Source: Flavobacterium sp. 245
GTDB lineage: Bacteria > Bacteroidota > Bacteroidia > Flavobacteriales > Flavobacteriaceae
Direction of reading: 5' to 3'
NCBI RefSeq assembly: GCF_004362055.1
Contig: NZ_SNXB01000001.1
Coordinates: forward strand, 620,001 to 684,000
DNA: 64,000 nt
The notes beneath the pieces are model-generated. The model was given only the letters and a program-made list of their open reading frames with translations. It was not told where the DNA came from and did not search any database. The position numbers and the translations under genes were made by a program. Below, piece after piece: positions 8,553-16,626 of this stretch (its first letter is position 1; each line of letters opens with the position of its first letter).

Positions 8553-9569
8553 CTATTCTAAAACAGAATAATCTCCAATGCTTATGCTTGTAAACTTTCC
8601 ATCATAACTAACATGATTTCCAATCATCGCATTGTCTAAGTTAGCGTTTTTTATTTGAGAATAAGTTTGTATTAAGCTATTTTTAATAGAACTGTCAGTA
8701 ACACGGCATCCTTTTCCTAGAGAAACATTTGGTCCAACTGTTGCATTTTTCAACACCACATTTTCACCAATATAGCAAGGCGGAATAATTGTTGCATTTT
8801 CTAATGTTACATTATAATCTACTAAATGCTCTCCGTCATTATGTAAAAAACCTAGCATTCTACTGTTCGTTTCAACTGTAACATCTTTGTTTCCACAATC
8901 CATCCATTCGTCAACACTTCCTGTTTTGAAAACTTTACCGTTTGCCATCATGGCTTTGATTCCGTCATTGATTTGATATTCACCTCCGTTTTGAATATTA
9001 TTATCTAAAACGCCCTGAAGTTCTTTTTTCAAATCGCCAACTTCTTTGAAATAGTAAATCCCAATAACAGCTAAATCACTTACAAACTCTTTTGGTTTTT
9101 CAACTAATTCTATAATTTCATTATTCTGATTTAGTTTTACAACCCCAAAAGCTTCCGGCTGATCTACTTGTTTTACCCAAATTACAGCATCTGCCTGAGG
9201 ATCTAATTCAAAATCAGCTCTAATTAAAGTATCTGCGTAAGCAATAACTGCAGGACCTGACAATGATTCTTTAGCACACAGAATTGCGTGACCAGTTCCT
9301 AAAGGCAAATCCTGGCGGTAAATAGATGCTTTTGCGCCAAGACCAGTAGCCAAATCCTTTAAACTTGTTACAACATCTTCACCAAAAAAAGCTTCATCAC
9401 CTAAAATAAAAGCAACTTCTTCGATTGGTTCTTTTAAGATTTTGGCAATATCCTCAACTAAACGGTGAACAATAGATTTTCCTGCAACAGGAATTAGTGG
9501 TTTTGGTACTGTTAAAGTATGTGGTCTAAGTCTTGAGCCGCGTCCGGCCATTGGAACGATTATCTTCAT
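8553..9569 (-). CDS. Sugar-phosphate nucleotidyltransferase
   Basis: A 338-residue enzyme of the RmlA/GlmU-like nucleotidyltransferase family. The N-terminal domain has the signature MAGRGSRLRPHTLTVPKPL (residues 7-25) and the acceptor-site lysine in VEKPKEF (about 162). A left-handed hexapeptide-repeat helix occupies about residues 250-338 (VVLKNATVGPNVSLGKGC). It should make an NDP-sugar from NTP and a sugar 1-phosphate; the exact base and sugar cannot be read from the sequence. It is encoded between dut and the TPR gene; the 170-base gap to dut holds a repeat-like tract. Confidence 0.85.
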   Translation of the reverse strand: MKIIVPMAGRGSRLRPHTLTVPKPLIPVAGKSIVHRLVEDIAKILKEPIEEVAFILGDEAFFGEDVVTSLKDLATGLGAKASIYRQDLPLGTGHAILCAKESLSGPAVIAYADTLIRADFELDPQADAVIWVKQVDQPEAFGVVKLNQNNEIIELVEKPKEFVSDLAVIGIYYFKEVGDLKKELQGVLDNNIQNGGEYQINDGIKAMMANGKVFKTGSVDEWMDCGNKDVTVETNSRMLGFLHNDGEHLVDYNVTLENATIIPPCYIGENVVLKNATVGPNVSLGKGCRVTDSSIKNSLIQTYSQIKNANLDNAMIGNHVSYDGKFTSISIGDYSVLE

Positions 9570-9639
9570 TTTTATATTTATTTTTTAGGGGAAGATTTGA
9601 AAATCTTCTTGAGTTGGTTCTTGATTTTTAAAATTTAAC

Positions 9640-9735
9640 CGCAAAGTTCACAAAGAAGTTATGTAAAGTTCGCAATGTTCTATCATTTCATTTTTAAGAT
9701 CGCAAATTTCAAAACTGATTACTGAGACTGCGACT
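9640..9735. repeat. Short degenerate repeats between dut and the nucleotidyltransferase gene
   Basis: The stretch contains related words such as CGCAAAGTTCACAAAG, GTAAAGTTCGCAATG and CTGAGACTGCGACTGAAAAC. Such GCAAAGTT and GACTG tracts recur in Flavobacterium intergenic DNA in my experience. No coding function is visible. Confidence 0.4.
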
Positions 9736-9741
9736 GAAAAC

Positions 9742-10176
9742 TTACTTCACTCCTGTACTTCCAAAACCTCCGGCTCCTCTTGAAGTTTCTGAAAGTTCTT
9801 CAACTTCAATCCACTCCGCTCTTTCGTGTTTGGCAATAATTAATTGTGCAATTCGTTCTCCGTTTTCTACAACGAATTCTTCATTCGATAAATTTACCAA
9901 AATCACGCCTATCTCACCTCTATAATCGGCATCTACCGTTCCTGGAGAATTTAAAACTGTGACACCTTTTTTTGCAGCAAGTCCGCTTCTTGGCCTTACC
10001 TGCGCTTCGTAGCCAATTGGCAATTCAATAAAAAGTCCTGTTTTTACAATTGTTCTTTCTAAAGGTTTTAGCGTAATTGATTCTGTTAAATTAGCACGCA
10101 AATCCATTCCTGCCGAAGCAATAGTTTCGTAGTTTGGCAAGTCGTGCTGTGATTTATTGATGATTTGTATTTTCAT
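9742..10176 (-). CDS. dut: dUTP diphosphatase
   Basis: A 144-residue dUTPase of normal length, hydrolysing dUTP to dUMP and pyrophosphate to keep uracil out of DNA and feed dTMP synthesis. All five family motifs are visible: [41 protein letters not shown] and the C-terminal phosphate-binding arm [10 protein letters not shown]. The active enzyme is a homotrimer. ATG start. The flippase gene ends 25 bases upstream in the direction of transcription, so the two are probably co-transcribed. Confidence 0.96.
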   Translation of the reverse strand: MKIQIINKSQHDLPNYETIASAGMDLRANLTESITLKPLERTIVKTGLFIELPIGYEAQVRPRSGLAAKKGVTVLNSPGTVDADYRGEIGVILVNLSNEEFVVENGERIAQLIIAKHERAEWIEVEELSETSRGAGGFGSTGVK

Positions 10177-10201
10177 TTGTAATTTAAAATTTTAAACGGG
10201 C

Positions 10202-11662
10202 TTATTTTTTCTTTAGTATTCCTTTTATGGTATCTTTTTCATAATGATAAACCATGTACATAAAAATTAAAAGAAGCGGAATTCCAACATAATATTTCTC
10301 TCTGAATCCGTAAAATGAAATTATTGAGAATACTATTGAAACACCTAAATAAGCTCCAATCTTGTTCATATCGTAAGGGATCGGGTAATATTTATTTCCT
10401 AAAACATAAGAGATAAGCATCATGCTTCCGTAAGCCGAAATAGTTGCAATTGCCGAACCATAATAACTGTACTTTGGAATTAAGAGATAATTTAAAACCA
10501 AAGTAACAATTGCACCAACAATAGAAATGTAAGCGCCAATTTTTGTTTTGTCTGTCAATTTATACCAAACCGATAAGTTATTGTAAATTCCTAAAAAGAA
10601 GTTTGCCAAAATAATTAGAGGCACCACTTTCATTGCCTCCCAATAGGATTTGTTATCTAACAATAAGTATTTTAAAACATCTGCAAAAACGATAACGCCT
10701 AATAAAATCAATGAGCCTAAAATCACAAAATATTTAGTGATAACTGCATACGTCTGTGGAGCGTTTTCATTTTTAGCATGGCTGAAAAAGAAAGGTTCAA
10801 TTCCTAATCTAAAAGCTGTTGCAAAAAGAACCATGAATAATCCTAATTTGTAACAAGCTGAATAAGCCCCAACTTCAGATTTTGCTAAATTTTCAGGAAG
10901 CAGATATCCTAACAGAATTTTATCAAAATGCTCGTTTACGGCAAAAGCCAATCCGGCAACCAAAATTGGAAGGCCGTATTTCATCATTCTTCTCCAAAGT
11001 TCCGGATCGAATTTTCGTCCAAGTGAAAGGTAATTTGGCGAAAGAACAATAAAGGTGGCTAAACTTGCCAGAAGATTTGCAATGAAAATATAGGCAATTT
11101 GGAAATTCTCAACATACAAATTATCCCAAACCGAATTAGGATTCGAAGCTGCGAGTTTTGGCAAATACATCAAAAAGAAAATGTTCAGCAATAAGTTAAT
11201 AACAACATTTCCAATCTTAATCGCGGCATAAACCATTGGTCGCTGATTAGCTCTAAGTTTTGAAAAAGGCACTAAAACCAAAGCATCTAAAACTAAAATC
11301 CAAACCGAATAAGTAACATATTGTACATCAACTTCGGCCCAAGTTGCAAGTGTATTTCTAAAAATTAAAGCTGCAAACAAAAACCCAATGGATGACCAAA
11401 AAATAGAAATCGTAGAAGTTGCAATTACATTTTTCTTGTCTTCTTCGGCACTGTAGAATCTAAAAAAAGCAGTCTCCATTCCGTAGGAAAGGACAACATT
11501 AAAGAAAACCATCCAAGACAAAACAATCGAAACTTCACCATATTCTGCAGTTGGTAAAATACCAGTATATAATCTGACCAATAAAAAACTAAGCATCCTT
11601 GGTAAAACCGTTGCTAGTCCGTAAATCGCAGTTTGTTTGAATAGATTTTTATATAATCCCAA
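10202..11662 (-). CDS. Oligosaccharide flippase (MATE/Wzx superfamily)
   Basis: A 486-residue inner-membrane protein with about 12-14 hydrophobic segments and the typical start LFKQTAIYGLATVLPRMLSF seen in polysaccharide exporters. It should move a lipid-linked glycan across the inner membrane. The start is TTG (MGLYKNLFKQ), since no suitable ATG precedes the conserved N-terminus. It heads the cluster flippase-dut-nucleotidyltransferase-TPR-DUF4292-EnvC, an arrangement I recall from other Flavobacteriia. The substrate is unknown. Confidence 0.85.
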   Translation of the reverse strand: MGLYKNLFKQTAIYGLATVLPRMLSFLLVRLYTGILPTAEYGEVSIVLSWMVFFNVVLSYGMETAFFRFYSAEEDKKNVIATSTISIFWSSIGFLFAALIFRNTLATWAEVDVQYVTYSVWILVLDALVLVPFSKLRANQRPMVYAAIKIGNVVINLLLNIFFLMYLPKLAASNPNSVWDNLYVENFQIAYIFIANLLASLATFIVLSPNYLSLGRKFDPELWRRMMKYGLPILVAGLAFAVNEHFDKILLGYLLPENLAKSEVGAYSACYKLGLFMVLFATAFRLGIEPFFFSHAKNENAPQTYAVITKYFVILGSLILLGVIVFADVLKYLLLDNKSYWEAMKVVPLIILANFFLGIYNNLSVWYKLTDKTKIGAYISIVGAIVTLVLNYLLIPKYSYYGSAIATISAYGSMMLISYVLGNKYYPIPYDMNKIGAYLGVSIVFSIISFYGFREKYYVGIPLLLIFMYMVYHYEKDTIKGILKKK

Positions 11663-11757
11663 AATAATTTTTATAATAAAGTTCGTAAAACAAAAATAAC
11701 CAATTCTTTGGTTTATTAATGATTTTGCATGTTCAATAAAAGGAGTTCAGCGTTTTT

Positions 11758-12204
11758 TTATTGTGTAAGTTTGTTTTCATCCAGAACTTTCACAAAATGA
11801 AATCCTTTTGGACCATAACCTTGATTGTAGTAAAAACGATGCGCGCCAAAATTTCCAGTAAAGGCATCTAAAACGATACTGCTGCAACCTAAATCTAAAG
11901 CTTTCTGATCAATATAATCAGTCAATAATTTTCCAATTCCTTTCGATCTGTGTTCTGGATTAACAACAAAATTGTCAATTTCTAGATATTTTCCTGTCCA
12001 GAGTTTCGTCGCCGACCAGCAGCCGGTAATTCCTAAACATGTATCATTATCAAAAACTCCAATCTGTATATAATTATGTGGTACCATTTCTAAAAGAAAT
12101 GATTCATATTTTTCTATTGAAATTTTAGGATAAAGAAATCGCATGGTATCAATTTGTGCCAGCATTTCGTCAATTGTAGTAAGCTCTCGTATTTGAAATT
12201 CCAT
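11758..12204 (-). CDS. GNAT-family N-acetyltransferase
   Basis: A 148-residue single-domain acetyltransferase. The acetyl-CoA pyrophosphate-binding motif is VNPEHRSKGIGKLL (about residues 82-95), followed by GCSSIVLDAFTGNFGAHRFYYNQGY, which carries the usual C-terminal GNAT strand and helix. The substrate cannot be predicted. It is separated by about 95 bases from the flippase gene and transcribed alone or at the head of that cluster. Confidence 0.85.
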   Translation of the reverse strand: MEFQIRELTTIDEMLAQIDTMRFLYPKISIEKYESFLLEMVPHNYIQIGVFDNDTCLGITGCWSATKLWTGKYLEIDNFVVNPEHRSKGIGKLLTDYIDQKALDLGCSSIVLDAFTGNFGAHRFYYNQGYGPKGFHFVKVLDENKLTQ

Positions 12205-12331
12205 TGTAATAAAAGATAAACCTCAAAATTACTCAATTTTTCTTACGCTTTAAATACAATTCTAAAACAAGATATGTGAAATCTATAAAATTGAGAAATA
12301 ATTGTATAAATTTTTACAACTGCTTCTATAT

Positions 12332-12339
12332 TAACTTTG
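12332..12339 (+). promoter_or_regulatory. Bacteroidota -7 promoter element for the 12.35 kb RNA-like locus
   Basis: TAACTTTG matches the Bacteroidota -7 consensus TAnnTTTG and ends seven bases before the first GGG of the repeated RNA-like region. No clear TTG lies at the usual distance; the nearest upstream TTG (12302) is 27 bases away. Confidence 0.5.
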
Positions 12340-12389
12340 TATCATAGGGATTGAGAAAAGCTAGAAATACAACCCTTATAAAAAAGAAA

Positions 12390-12436
12390 AGCATTGGGAT
12401 AAATAAAGCTAGTTTGTTCCCACAAAAGACAAAGCA
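12390..12436 (+). repeat. Copy 1 of a 47-base tandem repeat in the RNA-like locus
   Basis: Begins AGCATTGGGATAAATAAAGC and ends AGACAAAGCA. It differs from copy 2 at two positions only. Confidence 0.9.
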
Positions 12437-12478
12437 CAAGGGATTGATTCTGCTGAAATGTAACCCTCAAAAAAACAG

Positions 12479-12525
12479 AGCATTGGGATTAATAAAGCTA
12501 GTTTGTTCCCATAAAAGACAAAGCA
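12479..12525 (+). repeat. Copy 2 of a 47-base tandem repeat in the RNA-like locus
   Basis: Begins AGCATTGGGATTAATAAAGC, 89 bases after copy 1. The DNA between the copies (12437-12478) is a diverged version of 12346-12389, so the duplication covers a larger unit of about 90 bases. Confidence 0.9.
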
Positions 12526-12557
12526 AAACAGAGGTGATAAATCTGTACAATAATTTT

Positions 12558-12610
12558 ATAAAATGGTATTGATTCTCAATTTTTGGGTAAATTGAGAATC
12601 ACCATTTTAT
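12558..12610 (+). terminator. Long imperfect hairpin closing the RNA-like locus
   Basis: ATAAAATGGT (12558-12567), a 3-base bulge, GATTCTCAATTT, a 6-base loop TTGGGT, then AAATTGAGAATC and ACCATTTTAT form 22 paired positions. There is no strong T run afterwards, so it may be the RNA's 3' stem rather than a classical terminator. Confidence 0.65.
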
Positions 12611-12648
12611 AGGCGTTTAAAATAAATTACAAACCACTTCCTTAGTAT

Positions 12649-12686
12649 ACAAAAAGAGCCAGCAAATATTTGCTGGCTCTTTTTTA
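12649..12686. terminator. Bidirectional terminator downstream of atpG
   Basis: AAAAAGAGCCAGCAAAT and ATTTGCTGGCTCTTTTTT form a long perfect stem with A and T runs on either side. It ends the atp operon (minus strand) and would also stop readthrough from the RNA-like locus (plus strand). Confidence 0.85.
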
Positions 12687-12703
12687 TATTTTTAGATATT
12701 TTA

Positions 12704-13564
12704 CTATCCGTTCAACGCTTCTGCTCCACCAACGATCTCTAAGATCTCATTAGTAATTGCAGCCTGACGCGCTTTATTATAAGTCAATTTCAATTGGTTT
12801 CTTAATTCAGTTGCGTTGTCAGTTGCTTTGTGCATAGCTGTCATACGTGCTCCGTGTTCTGAAGCAAATGAATCGCGAATTCCTTTGTATAATTGTGTTT
12901 TTAATGATTTTGGAATCAGAGTCAATACAATTTCTTCTTTTGAAGGTTCGAAAATATAATCTCCTGTAGAAGCTGCTGCATCAGATTTAATTGGAGCTAA
13001 CGGTAAAAACTGCTCTGTCTGAACAATTTGTGTTGCAGCATTTTTAAACTGATTGTAGATTAATTCGATTCTATCATATTCTTCAGATAAGAATTTTTGA
13101 GTCAAATTATCTGCAATTCCAGCAACATTTTCAAAAGTTAAATGATCAAAAATTGCATTATGATGTCCGTGAATTTTATGCGTTTTAACTAAAGCGTCTC
13201 CACCTTTTTTACCAATGGCAAAAACATCAACTTGCTTTCCTGCATAAAAATCAGTACGATTTTTAATCTCCTTAATTACATTTGAATTGAATGCACCACA
13301 TAAACCTCTGTTAGAAGTTATCGCTACAAGCAATACTTTTTTTACTTCACGCTGAGTTGTATAATCTCCTCCAACTTCACCATCAAGTGTAGCAGAAAGA
13401 TTTTGTAGCAACTCTGTTAATTTCTCGGCATAAGGTCGCATCGCAGTGATTGCATCTTGTGCTTTCTTAAGCTTTGCAGCAGAAACCATTTTCATAGCCG
13501 ATGTAATCTGCATCGTCGATGAAACGGAAGTAATTCTATTACGGATTTCCTTTAAATTTGCCAT
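12704..13564 (-). CDS. atpG: F1Fo ATP synthase gamma subunit
   Basis: A 286-residue protein forming the rotating central shaft of F1. It begins MANLKEIRNRITSVSSTMQI, the typical gamma N-terminus, and ends with the conserved helix LRNQLKLTYNKARQAAITNE followed by ILEIVGGAEAL. GLCGAFNSNV (about 91-100) is another family block. It is the last gene of the atpB-E-F-H-A-G cluster, followed by a strong terminator. The gap to atpA (91 bases) contains AT-rich repeats rather than a gene. Confidence 0.97.
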   Translation of the reverse strand: MANLKEIRNRITSVSSTMQITSAMKMVSAAKLKKAQDAITAMRPYAEKLTELLQNLSATLDGEVGGDYTTQREVKKVLLVAITSNRGLCGAFNSNVIKEIKNRTDFYAGKQVDVFAIGKKGGDALVKTHKIHGHHNAIFDHLTFENVAGIADNLTQKFLSEEYDRIELIYNQFKNAATQIVQTEQFLPLAPIKSDAAASTGDYIFEPSKEEIVLTLIPKSLKTQLYKGIRDSFASEHGARMTAMHKATDNATELRNQLKLTYNKARQAAITNEILEIVGGAEALNG

Positions 13565-13570
13565 CTATTA

Positions 13571-13655
13571 AATTAGAAAATGTGACAATTTGAAAATCAG
13601 ATAATTAGAAAAATGTTTATGCATTTTCTAATTATCTAATTAACGAATTATCTAA
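13571..13655. repeat. AT-rich repeat between atpA and atpG
   Basis: AATTAGAAAATG at the left and GCATTTTCTAATT at the right form an imperfect inverted pair, followed by two copies of TTATCTAATTA. Bases 13579-13607 match 48957-48985 (upstream of tex) at 27 of 29 positions. Confidence 0.6.
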
Positions 13656-15233
13656 TTAGTTATATTTTGCTGAAACTTCTTTTGCTGCTTTTTCAATAAC
13701 ATCTGTAATGTTGTCATCAAATTTACCAGCTTTCAACGCGTTAAGCGTATCTTTATGTTTACTGTTTAAGTAAGACAAGAAATCAGCTTCAAATTCTTTT
13801 ACTTTATTTACAGGAACACTTTTCAATAAGTTTTTAGAACCTGCATAAATAATAGCAACTTGGTTTTCAACAGGGTAAGGATCATTTAAACCTTGTTTCA
13901 AGATTTCAACGTTTCTTTTTCCTTTTTCAATTACATTTAAAGTAACTGAATCCAAGTCAGAACCAAATTTAGCGAAAGCTTCTAATTCACGGAATTGAGC
14001 TTGGTCTAATTTTAAAGTTCCAGAAACTTTTTTCATTGATTTAATTTGAGCATTACCTCCAACACGAGATACAGAAATACCTACGTTGATTGCAGGACGA
14101 ACCCCAGAGTTAAACAAATCTCCATCAAGGAAAATCTGACCATCCGTAATCGAAATTACGTTTGTTGGGATATATGCAGAAACGTCACCAGCCTGAGTTT
14201 CGATAATTGGCAATGCAGTTAATGAACCACCACCTTTTACGATAGACTTGATAGAATCTGGTAAATCGTTCATGTTTTTAGCGATACCATCATCAGCAAT
14301 TACTTTACAAGCACGCTCTAATAAACGAGAGTGTAAGTAGAAAACGTCTCCAGGATAAGCCTCACGTCCCGGTGGTCTTCTTAATAAAAGAGAAACCTCA
14401 CGGTAAGCAACAGCTTGTTTAGATAAATCATCATACACAATAAGTGCAGGACGACCTGAATCTCTAAAGTACTCACCAATTGCAGCACCTGCGAAAGGAG
14501 CATAAACTTGCATTGGAGCTGGATCAGAAGCGTTAGCTGCAACAATAACTGTATAAGCCATTGCACCTTTTTCTTCTAACATTTTAGCGATTCCTGCTAC
14601 AGTTGAAGCTTTCTGCCCAATTGCAACATATATACAGAATACAGGTTTTCCTGCATCGTAAAATTCTTTTTGATTTAAGATTGTATCGATACAAACAGTT
14701 GATTTACCTGTTTGACGGTCACCAATAACAAGCTCACGTTGTCCACGACCAACCGGGATCATAGCATCTACTGCTTTTACTCCTGTTTGTAATGGCTCAG
14801 TAACTGGCTGACGGAAGATAACTCCAGGAGCTTTTCTTTCTAAAGGCATTTCGTATAAGTCTCCACCAATTGGTCCTTTTCCATCAATAGGAAAACCAAG
14901 AGTGTTTACTACACGTCCTACCATTTGCTCACCTACTTTAAGAGAAGCAATACGTTGTGTTCTTTTTGCTGTTGATCCTTCTTTGATTCCAGTTGATGGT
15001 CCTAAAAGTACCACACCAACGTTATCTTCTTCAAGGTTCAATACAATAGCTTCAAGTCCGTTTTCAAATTCAACTAACTCACCATATTGTACATTCGATA
15101 GCCCGTAAATACGAGCAATACCATCTCCAACTTGAAGTACTGTTCCTACTTCCTCTAGCGTAGCACCAGATTCAAAACCTTCTACTTGCTTTCTTAATAT
15201 TGCTGAAATTTCAGCAGGTTTGATTTCCGCCAT
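13656..15233 (-). CDS. atpA: F1Fo ATP synthase alpha subunit
   Basis: A 525-residue non-catalytic nucleotide-binding subunit of the F1 hexamer. Walker A is GDRQTGKS (about residue 172), Walker B lies in [18 protein letters not shown], and the hallmark [20 protein letters not shown] follows at about 285-305. The N-terminal regulatory beta-barrel and the C-terminal helical domain are complete. ATG start. Neighbours atpH upstream and atpG downstream fit the usual order. The beta subunit gene is not downstream, as is usual in Bacteroidota. Confidence 0.98.
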   Translation of the reverse strand: MAEIKPAEISAILRKQVEGFESGATLEEVGTVLQVGDGIARIYGLSNVQYGELVEFENGLEAIVLNLEEDNVGVVLLGPSTGIKEGSTAKRTQRIASLKVGEQMVGRVVNTLGFPIDGKGPIGGDLYEMPLERKAPGVIFRQPVTEPLQTGVKAVDAMIPVGRGQRELVIGDRQTGKSTVCIDTILNQKEFYDAGKPVFCIYVAIGQKASTVAGIAKMLEEKGAMAYTVIVAANASDPAPMQVYAPFAGAAIGEYFRDSGRPALIVYDDLSKQAVAYREVSLLLRRPPGREAYPGDVFYLHSRLLERACKVIADDGIAKNMNDLPDSIKSIVKGGGSLTALPIIETQAGDVSAYIPTNVISITDGQIFLDGDLFNSGVRPAINVGISVSRVGGNAQIKSMKKVSGTLKLDQAQFRELEAFAKFGSDLDSVTLNVIEKGKRNVEILKQGLNDPYPVENQVAIIYAGSKNLLKSVPVNKVKEFEADFLSYLNSKHKDTLNALKAGKFDDNITDVIEKAAKEVSAKYN

Positions 15234-15271
15234 CTTAATTTATAATTTAGACACTTTTATGTGTGATAAAA

Positions 15272-15805
15272 CTAATTACTTAACTCTCTTTTTAATACTT
15301 GTAATCTGTTTGCAACAGAAGCGTTGTATTGTTGATCACCTATTCTCAAAATAAATCCTCCAATGATTGATGGATCTACTATATTTTCTATCGTTATTTT
15401 TTTATCTGACAAAGTAGCCACTTTTGCTAAAACTTTAGCTTCTAAAGCTGCATCCATTGGAATTGCTGTAGTAACTTTTGCTACTTCAACACCATTACTT
15501 TCATCAAATAATCTTTTATATTCTAATGCAATTCCTTCTAGAATTTCGAATCTTTTGTTTTCAAATAATAAATGAAATAAACCTTTAGTTACACCATCTA
15601 CATTTGCGAAAACTTCTAAAAGAGCACTTTCTTTAACCTCAACTTTTGTAGTTGGGTTTTGAATAAATGTACTCAATTCTAAATTGCTTTCAATTGCCTG
15701 AGCAATTGTTTTCATATCGTTATTGACAGCTTCGGCAACACCTTTAGAGTTTGCTAAGTCCAGAATTGCTTTTGCATAACGAATTGCTGCTCTTGTACTT
15801 GCCAT
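15272..15805 (-). CDS. atpH: F1Fo ATP synthase delta subunit
   Basis: A 177-residue protein linking the peripheral stalk to the top of F1 (OSCP homologue). It begins STRAAIRYAKAILDLANSKG, the usual helical N-terminal domain, and ends with the family motif DPSIIGGFILRIGDQQYNAS plus VANRLQVLKRELSN. ATG start three bases after the atpF stop, indicating tight coupling within the operon. Confidence 0.95.
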   Translation of the reverse strand: MASTRAAIRYAKAILDLANSKGVAEAVNNDMKTIAQAIESNLELSTFIQNPTTKVEVKESALLEVFANVDGVTKGLFHLLFENKRFEILEGIALEYKRLFDESNGVEVAKVTTAIPMDAALEAKVLAKVATLSDKKITIENIVDPSIIGGFILRIGDQQYNASVANRLQVLKRELSN

Positions 15806-15808
15806 ATC

Positions 15809-16309
15809 TTAGTTTAACTTTACGTCACCTAACATTTTCTCAACTAATTTAGTTTGAGATTCTTTGTTAGATAATTCTTCTTTCAATAATTTTTCAGCGA
15901 TGCTTAATGATAAAGTTGAAACTTGAGATTTCAATTCAGCCATTGCAGCATTTTTTTCACTTTCGATAGCAGCTTTAGCTTGCTCGATCATTTTTTGACC
16001 TGCCTCTTGCGCTTCGTTTTTAGAATCAGCTATCATTTTCTCTTTCATTTCGCGAGCTTCTTTCAACATCGCGTCACGTTCTGCACGAGCTTCATTCAAA
16101 ATTCTTTGATTATCAGCTTGTAAGTTTTCCATTTCTCTCTTTGCATTTTCAGCAGAAAGTAATGCATCTTTAATACCTTCTTCTCTTGCAGTAATAGATT
16201 CCATAATTGGTTTCCATGCAAATTTCACTAAAAGTAAAATTAATACTAACAAGATTAAAGCTTGCCAAAAGAATAAACCGAATGAAAAATCGTTAATTAA
16301 CTTATCCAT
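15809..16309 (-). CDS. atpF: F1Fo ATP synthase b subunit
   Basis: A 166-residue peripheral stalk subunit. One N-terminal membrane helix (FGLFFWQALILLVLILLLV, about 10-28) is followed by the conserved KFAWKPI and a long charged coiled coil rich in A, E and K that ends near IAEKLLKEELSNKE. It lies between atpE and atpH in the normal order. ATG start. Confidence 0.96.
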   Translation of the reverse strand: MDKLINDFSFGLFFWQALILLVLILLLVKFAWKPIMESITAREEGIKDALLSAENAKREMENLQADNQRILNEARAERDAMLKEAREMKEKMIADSKNEAQEAGQKMIEQAKAAIESEKNAAMAELKSQVSTLSLSIAEKLLKEELSNKESQTKLVEKMLGDVKLN

Positions 16310-16395
16310 TTTATAACTATATTAAATATTTAATTTCTTTTTAAAGTAACAACACCTTTAACCAACCGTTAAAGATGTTGCTATTTTTCTCTTTA

Positions 16396-16593
16396 TTATT
16401 TTCCTAAGATTAAAGCAGCAAATGCTAAACCTTCTAATAAAGCCGCGATAATAATCATCGCAGTTTGAATTTTACCAGCAGCTTCTGGCTGACGAGCAAT
16501 AGCGTCCATAGCAGATCCACCGATTTTACCTAAACCTAAACCTGCACCGATTACTACTAAACCAGCACCTACTAAAGTTGGAATTGTTCCCAT
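16396..16593 (-). CDS. atpE: F1Fo ATP synthase c subunit
   Basis: A 65-residue two-helix hairpin that forms the rotor ring in the membrane. The first helix is glycine-rich (VGAGLVVIGAGLGLGKIGG), the polar loop contains ARQPEA, and the ion-binding carboxylate is Glu54 in ALLEGLAFAAL. The residue after the glutamate is glycine, without the Ser/Thr typical of sodium-binding rings, so proton coupling is likely. The protein is short for the family but complete. Confidence 0.97.
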   Translation of the reverse strand: MGTIPTLVGAGLVVIGAGLGLGKIGGSAMDAIARQPEAAGKIQTAMIIIAALLEGLAFAALILGK

Positions 16594-16626
16594 AACTATT
16601 TATATATATAAAATTAAACTTCTAAA

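Larger units (their letters stand above)
12346..12612 (+). ncRNA. Candidate structured non-coding RNA with internal tandem duplication
   Basis: This region has no convincing protein but shows repeated GGGATT...CCC hairpin-like blocks (about 12347-12375, 12395-12421, 12440-12465, 12485-12510). Two of them carry AAAGCTAG in the loop and one carries GAAAAGCTAG. Two 47-base segments are 45/47 identical with a period of 89. A -7 element (TAACTTTG) lies just upstream and a 22-bp hairpin with a 3-base bulge closes the region. I propose a transcript of about 265 bases. It may belong to a known Flavobacteriia RNA family such as Flavo-1, which I could not test. Strand is inferred from promoter and hairpin order. 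Confidence 0.5.

Noticed and set aside
12351..12572. Open frame of 73 codons over the repeated RNA-like region
   Set aside because: It starts with TTG at the first hairpin, follows the repeats rather than any protein pattern, is Lys-rich from AT composition, and has no recognisable domain. A structured RNA explains the region better.
14381..15108. Open frames overlapping atpA in other frames
   Set aside because: They lie wholly inside the strongly conserved atpA gene and show no family features.
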